Of a stretch of 10,146 bases of DNA, positions 7,107 through 10,146 are shown one piece after another. Below the pieces are notes generated by a model that was not told the DNA's origin, ran no database searches, and saw nothing but the letters and a program-made list of their open reading frames with translations. The position numbers were made by a program, and so were the translations under genes. The DNA comes from CAZODA01 sp964578485 (GTDB taxonomy: Bacteria; Bacteroidota; Bacteroidia; Bacteroidales; Marinilabiliaceae): NCBI GenBank assembly GCA_964578485.1, contig CAZODA010000081.1:1-10146 (forward strand), written 5' to 3'. Every line of letters starts with the position of its first letter. The stretch's first letter is position 1.

Positions 7107-7137
7107 TTTATAACTAAAATGATTTTCTGTATCTTTG
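7107..7137 (+). promoter_or_regulatory. Promoter of the tetR gene
   Basis: TATCTTTG (7130-7137) is an exact match to TAnnTTTG. TTTA (7107-7110), 19 bases upstream, approximates the -33 TTTG. Initiation near 7144 would leave a leader of only about 20 bases before the ATG at 7163. The -7 box overlaps the left arm of the inverted repeat at 7134-7162, so repressor binding there would block RNA polymerase. Confidence 0.6.
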
Positions 7138-7162
7138 TACTTTAAAACAGATTAAGTACAAA
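7134..7162. promoter_or_regulatory. Candidate TetR-family operator: perfect 9-bp inverted repeat
   Basis: TTTGTACTT (7134-7142) and AAGTACAAA (7154-7162) are perfectly complementary arms separated by 11 bases. The left arm overlaps the -7 promoter box and the right arm abuts the tetR start codon. A palindrome directly over the promoter of a TetR-family gene is the usual arrangement for autorepression. The total length of 29 bases is within the range of TetR-family operators, some of which are bound by two dimers. No second full copy was found in the window. Confidence 0.6.
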
Positions 7163-7750
7163 ATGGACAACAATATAGATAGCACTAAAGAAGTAATTAT
7201 AAACGTTGCAAATAAGCTTTTTAGTCGCTTTGGCTTTCATAAGACCTCAATGAACGAAATTGCTAAAATTGCTAGAAAAGCGAAGGGTTCATTATACTAT
7301 CATTTTGCAAATAAGGAAGAATTGTTTAAGGAGGTATTATCTAAAGAAATGAAAAATTTGAAAAATCAACTTTCATTTTTTGTTAATAATCCTAATATGG
7401 GAGCTTCCGAAAAACTTAAAGCCTATTTTATAAAAAGAATGAACATAATGAATACTGCAGCAAGTTACCATGAAACTCTCAAGGCCGATTTTTTTGAAAA
7501 ATTTAGGTTTATAGATGATTTACGAAATGATATGGATGAGTGGGAAAAGAAAAATATTGAGAAAATAGTACTTCAAGGAGTAAACGCAGGAGAATTTTCA
7601 ATAAACATTGAAACAAGTATTTTATCGGAAATCACCATCATGTTATTAAAAGGGCTTGAAATTCCTTTTTTCTTACAAAATAAATACGATAAATTCTCAC
7701 TTCATTTTGATGGATTAATTGACATTTTAACAAAAGGGCTTTCAAAATAA
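7163..7750 (+). CDS. TetR/AcrR-family transcriptional regulator
   Basis: The 195-residue protein has a typical N-terminal TetR DNA-binding domain (about 8-58). The helix-turn-helix spans roughly 28-47 (TSMNEIAKIARKAKGSLYYHF), with the family marker 'G-S-LYYHFANKEELF' at 42-55. The C-terminal helical domain (about 60-195) binds ligand and forms dimers, and its sequence is too divergent to name a ligand. The gene is the first of a plus-strand group with a patatin-like lipase and a GNAT acyltransferase, so an acyl-CoA or other lipid signal would make sense; this is inference. Its promoter is overlapped by a perfect inverted repeat (7134-7162), which predicts autorepression. The ATG at 7163 is supported by the promoter position and by domain length. 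Confidence 0.92.
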   Translation: MDNNIDSTKEVIINVANKLFSRFGFHKTSMNEIAKIARKAKGSLYYHFANKEELFKEVLSKEMKNLKNQLSFFVNNPNMGASEKLKAYFIKRMNIMNTAASYHETLKADFFEKFRFIDDLRNDMDEWEKKNIEKIVLQGVNAGEFSINIETSILSEITIMLLKGLEIPFFLQNKYDKFSLHFDGLIDILTKGLSK

Positions 7751-7751
7751 T

Positions 7752-7793
7752 TTTTTTTAAATACAATTGACCAAAAAACGATTTTAGCACAAA
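7752..7793. repeat. Intergenic repeat, copy A (upstream of the patatin gene)
   Basis: This block aligns without gaps to 8856-8897 at 32 of 42 positions. It consists of a T-run (7752-7758), nine poorly conserved bases, then TGACCAAAAAAC (7768-7779) and AGCACAAA (7786-7793). The core 7768-7793 is identical to the other copy at 22 of 26 positions. It begins just after the tetR stop codon and lies 157 bases before the patatin ATG. It could be a shared regulatory site or a dispersed genomic repeat. Confidence 0.5.
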
Positions 7794-7949
7794 GCGCACA
7801 GGGGCTATTATTACAATATACAGCTATCTATTAATAAGATCTTTAGATTAGGAAATCAAAGCAACGAGTAATTTATGATTATTTCACCTGAGGCTATAAA
7901 AGAAAGTATCCTGAAAAACTCTCAATACCAATTCATTAAATAATTAAAT

Positions 7950-8813
7950 ATGAATCAATCGGTAGCATTAGTATTATCAAGTGGAGGCTCACGTGGTCTA
8001 TCACAGATTGGAATTATTTCCGAACTTGAAAAAAACGGATTTAAAATTACCTCTATCGCAGGCTCGTCAATAGGATCGCTTATTGGGGGGCTATACGCCA
8101 TGGGGAAATTAGATGTATACACACAATGGGTAAGCAATCTGAATAAAAGGGATGTTTGGGGTTTCATGGATTTTACCCTAACAACAAATGGATTACTGAG
8201 AGGAGAGCGAGTTTTTGAAAAGATGAAGACTTTTATTCCGGACATGAATATTGAAGATATGAAAATTCCTTTTTGTGCAGTCGCGACTGATATATTAAAG
8301 GAAGAAGGAATTGCTTTTACCAGCGGAAGTTTTTATGACGCAGTCAGGGCATCAATTGCAATTCCTGCTGTTTTTACACCGATAAAACATGAAGACACAA
8401 TACTCATTGACGGGGGAATATTGAACCCAATTCCAATAGAGTATATAAACAGAAAATACGATGATATATTAATAGTTGTAAATTTATACGGGGAAAAAAT
8501 AGTCAATAATTCTGTTGAAAATGAAGAGGCAAAAAACTACTTAAATAGCTTGATGAAAACTATAAACACTTTTATATCAACCAGCGACAAAAAAAGTGCC
8601 GGCTACTACTCACTTTTAAGCAAAACGACTTCCGCAATGATACACAGAATAGCAAAAATGAGTATTGAGAGACATAAACCCGACTTGATTATTAATATAC
8701 CACATGATTCTGCCAAGACTTTCGATTTCTATAAAGCAAAAGAAATGATTGAGTTAGGGGAAAATGCAGCAAAAGAATCAATTTTTCAATTTAACACAAC
8801 AAGAAGAGAATGA
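7950..8813 (+). CDS. Patatin-like phospholipase (cytoplasmic, RssA-like)
   Basis: Patatin-domain hydrolases cleave ester-linked acyl chains of phospholipids or related lipids with a Ser-Asp dyad. All elements are present: the glycine-rich oxyanion loop SGGSRG (11-16), the nucleophile elbow G-S-S-I-G (38-42) with S40, and the DGG motif (154-156) with D154 as partner. The 287-residue length matches the compact bacterial subfamily of RssA type. There is no signal peptide, lipobox or outer-membrane beta-barrel (POTRA/BamA) extension, so it should act in the cytoplasm or at the inner face of the membrane. It lies between a TetR regulator (199-base gap) and a GNAT acyltransferase (175-base gap), both on the same strand. 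The start at 7950 lies directly before the first beta strand (VALVLSSGG). A small in-frame reading frame ends 6 bases before it. Confidence 0.93.
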   Translation: MNQSVALVLSSGGSRGLSQIGIISELEKNGFKITSIAGSSIGSLIGGLYAMGKLDVYTQWVSNLNKRDVWGFMDFTLTTNGLLRGERVFEKMKTFIPDMNIEDMKIPFCAVATDILKEEGIAFTSGSFYDAVRASIAIPAVFTPIKHEDTILIDGGILNPIPIEYINRKYDDILIVVNLYGEKIVNNSVENEEAKNYLNSLMKTINTFISTSDKKSAGYYSLLSKTTSAMIHRIAKMSIERHKPDLIINIPHDSAKTFDFYKAKEMIELGENAAKESIFQFNTTRRE

Positions 8814-8824
8814 TATTTTTGAAA

Positions 8825-8862
8825 CTAATTTATAGAATCTATTATTAAAATTAGATTTTTTT
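8825..8862 (+). terminator. Possible weak terminator after the patatin gene
   Basis: CTAATTT (8825-8831) pairs with AAATTAG (8848-8854). A small inner palindrome ATAGA-A-TCTAT (8832-8842) lies in the loop, and a run of seven T (8856-8862) follows. The stem is short and almost without G or C, so it would be inefficient. It starts 11 bases after the patatin stop codon. The T-run is also the first part of the intergenic repeat copy B. Confidence 0.35.
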
Positions 8863-8897
8863 GCCAAAAAATGACCAAAAAACAATAAAAGCACAAA
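8856..8897. repeat. Intergenic repeat, copy B (upstream of the GNAT gene)
   Basis: This is the partner of 7752-7793, in the same orientation with the same 9-base spacing between T-run (8856-8862) and the core. The core TGACCAAAAAAC (8872-8883) and AGCACAAA (8890-8897) is conserved; three T bases of copy A are replaced by A at 8887-8889, and a G by A at 8884. It lies 91 bases before the GNAT start codon. Confidence 0.5.
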
Positions 8898-8988
8898 CGC
8901 TGTTCTTCCAAATTAGGTATAAGCAGATCAACAAAATAAGAGTTTTACCCAATCAACATAAAATGAATAAACTAAATATCAACTTTAT

Positions 8989-10113
8989 ATGAAATTTATA
9001 ATCAAAGAAGTTTGCAATCATGTCGAATTAAAACAATTCGTTATGTTTCCATCAATGTTATATAAAGGGAACAAATATTTTGTTCCACCGCTAATTTCAT
9101 CCGAATTAGCCACCTTATCCAAATCAAAAAATGCTGTCTTTGATTTTTGCGAGTCCAAATACTGGTTAGCATATAATGAAAACTGCGAAATAGTTGGACG
9201 CATAGCGGGAATAATAAATCATAAATATAATCGAAAGACTGGAAAAAACTTTGTTCGGTTTGGGTGGCTTGATTTTATAAATAATACAGAAGTTTTGAAG
9301 CTTCTTTTTGAAGCAGTGGAGGAGTGGGCAAAATCAAATTCAGGAGAATATATACATGGTCCACTTGGGTTCACGTCTTTTGATGCTTCAGGAGTCCTGA
9401 CAGAAGGCTTTAATGAAACACCAACTTCATTTGCTCAATATAATTACTCATATTATTCACAATTAATTGAGAAGCTTGGATTCGAAAAAGATGCAGAATG
9501 GGTTGAATATAATATTAATGTTCCATTTAAGGTTCCGGAAAAATTTGTTAAAGGAACTGAATTAATCAAGGAGCGATATGGCTTAAAAAGTGCTGAAATT
9601 AAAAAGAAAAAAGACATATTAAAATATGCCGATGCAATATTCAATCTAATAAACAATGAATATGCAGATTTATACGCGTTTACGGAGTTTACAACATCGC
9701 AAGTTGAAGTTTTAAAAAAGCAATTTCTACCTCTAATTCCTTTAAAATATATATCTGTTATTTTAAATAGTAAAAATGAAGTTATTGCTTTTGGAGCAGC
9801 AATTCCTTCTCTTTCAAAAGCATTACAAAAATCAAAAGGGAGATTATTTCCTTTTGGCTATTTTTACATAAATAATGCATTACGTAAGAACAATACCGTT
9901 GACTTATTGCTCATTGCAATTAGGAAAGATTTCAGAAAAAAAGGAGTCAACAGCATTATCACCAATGAAATTATGAGTTCATTCATAAAAAATGAAATAA
10001 CAAATGTTGAATCAACCCGCGAGCTCCATAATAATTATAGTATTAACAACCTGTGGAATAAATTTGACAGCAGACAACATAAAAGAAGTTTGAGCTATAT
10101 CAAAAAATTATAA
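8989..10113 (+). CDS. Large GNAT-fold acyltransferase family protein (possible lipid N-acyltransferase)
   Basis: The 374-residue protein belongs to a GNAT-related family recognised by FPSMLYKGNKYFVPPLISSE (20-39), IVGRIAGIINHKYN (68-81), GPLGFTSFDASGVLTEGF (124-141) and a Y-x-x-LIEKLGFEKDAEWVEY block (156-174). A second GNAT half follows, with LLLIAIRKDFRKKGVNSII (about 306-324) as the likely acyl-CoA-binding strand and R/K-rich loop. It has no signal peptide. Members are usually annotated only as N-acetyltransferase. From memory, bacterial ceramide synthase of Caulobacter, which N-acylates long-chain bases, is a GNAT-like protein of this general type. The neighbouring patatin gene and the apparent alpha-oxoamine synthase start 2 bases downstream make a ceramide or sulfonolipid N-acyltransferase plausible. 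This remains inference; another amine acceptor is possible. Confidence 0.8.
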   Translation: MKFIIKEVCNHVELKQFVMFPSMLYKGNKYFVPPLISSELATLSKSKNAVFDFCESKYWLAYNENCEIVGRIAGIINHKYNRKTGKNFVRFGWLDFINNTEVLKLLFEAVEEWAKSNSGEYIHGPLGFTSFDASGVLTEGFNETPTSFAQYNYSYYSQLIEKLGFEKDAEWVEYNINVPFKVPEKFVKGTELIKERYGLKSAEIKKKKDILKYADAIFNLINNEYADLYAFTEFTTSQVEVLKKQFLPLIPLKYISVILNSKNEVIAFGAAIPSLSKALQKSKGRLFPFGYFYINNALRKNNTVDLLLIAIRKDFRKKGVNSIITNEIMSSFIKNEITNVESTRELHNNYSINNLWNKFDSRQHKRSLSYIKKL

Positions 10114-10115
10114 AA

Positions 10116-10146
10116 ATGATGAATCTTTTTCATTATATAATTGAAA
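10116..10146 (+). CDS. Start of a gene resembling PLP-dependent alpha-oxoamine synthases, cut by the right edge
   Basis: An ATG 2 bases after the GNAT stop codon opens a frame that reads MMNLFHYIIE before the window ends (the second ATG at 10119 may be the true start). In Bacteroidota, class I/II aminotransferase-fold proteins of the alpha-oxoamine synthase group often begin M-x-LF-x-x-I-x-E-N before a GPLGQ motif, as I recall, and this fits. The group includes serine palmitoyltransferase, cysteate acyltransferase and 2-amino-3-ketobutyrate CoA ligase. Ten residues cannot prove the identity. The tight spacing indicates co-translation with the GNAT gene. Confidence 0.45.
   Translation, partial: MMNLFHYIIE

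Overview
The window looks like chromosomal DNA of a Bacteroidota species, most likely a Bacteroidales, Marinilabiliales or related marine or sediment lineage. The grounds are the AT-rich sequence, the near absence of Shine-Dalgarno sites, promoter elements of the Bacteroidota type (TAnnTTTG about 19 bases after a TTG or TTTG-like box), and the gene order ftsX - DUF3098 - uppP - truB - queA, which is characteristic of the phylum. No tRNA, rRNA, CRISPR array, insertion sequence or phage gene is visible.

Left part, minus strand (about 1-4480). A promoter at about 4446-4476 reads leftward into a five-gene housekeeping run: ftsX (divisome and peptidoglycan hydrolase control), a small DUF3098 membrane protein, uppP (recycling of the undecaprenyl carrier lipid), truB (tRNA pseudouridine-55) and queA (queuosine synthesis). 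A 12-bp-stem hairpin at 357-386 closes the run just after queA. Beyond it lies the 5' part of a universal stress protein gene, cut by the left edge.

Middle part, plus strand (4779-7033). After a 382-base divergent intergenic region come two tightly spaced genes: an AAC(3)-type (Antibiotic_NAT) N-acetyltransferase homologue and a Bacteroidota-type polysaccharide deacetylase with an N-terminal DUF7033-like half. Their pairing suggests acetylation and deacetylation of an amino-sugar glycan rather than drug resistance. This is an inference.

Right part, plus strand (7163-10146). A TetR-family regulator has a perfect 9-bp inverted repeat lying between its -7 element and its start codon, which is a strong candidate for an autoregulatory operator. 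It is followed by a cytoplasmic patatin-like phospholipase, a GNAT-fold acyltransferase of the large 'LYKGN-YFVPPL' family, and, 2 bases after that gene, the first ten codons of a gene that resembles the start of PLP-dependent alpha-oxoamine synthases. Taken together this looks like a lipid locus. A working hypothesis is ceramide or sulfonolipid synthesis (an alpha-oxoamine synthase makes the long-chain base, a GNAT enzyme N-acylates it, and a patatin hydrolase recycles or remodels acyl chains under TetR control). A related AT-rich sequence block is repeated in the two intergenic regions that flank the patatin gene and is the least explained DNA in the window.
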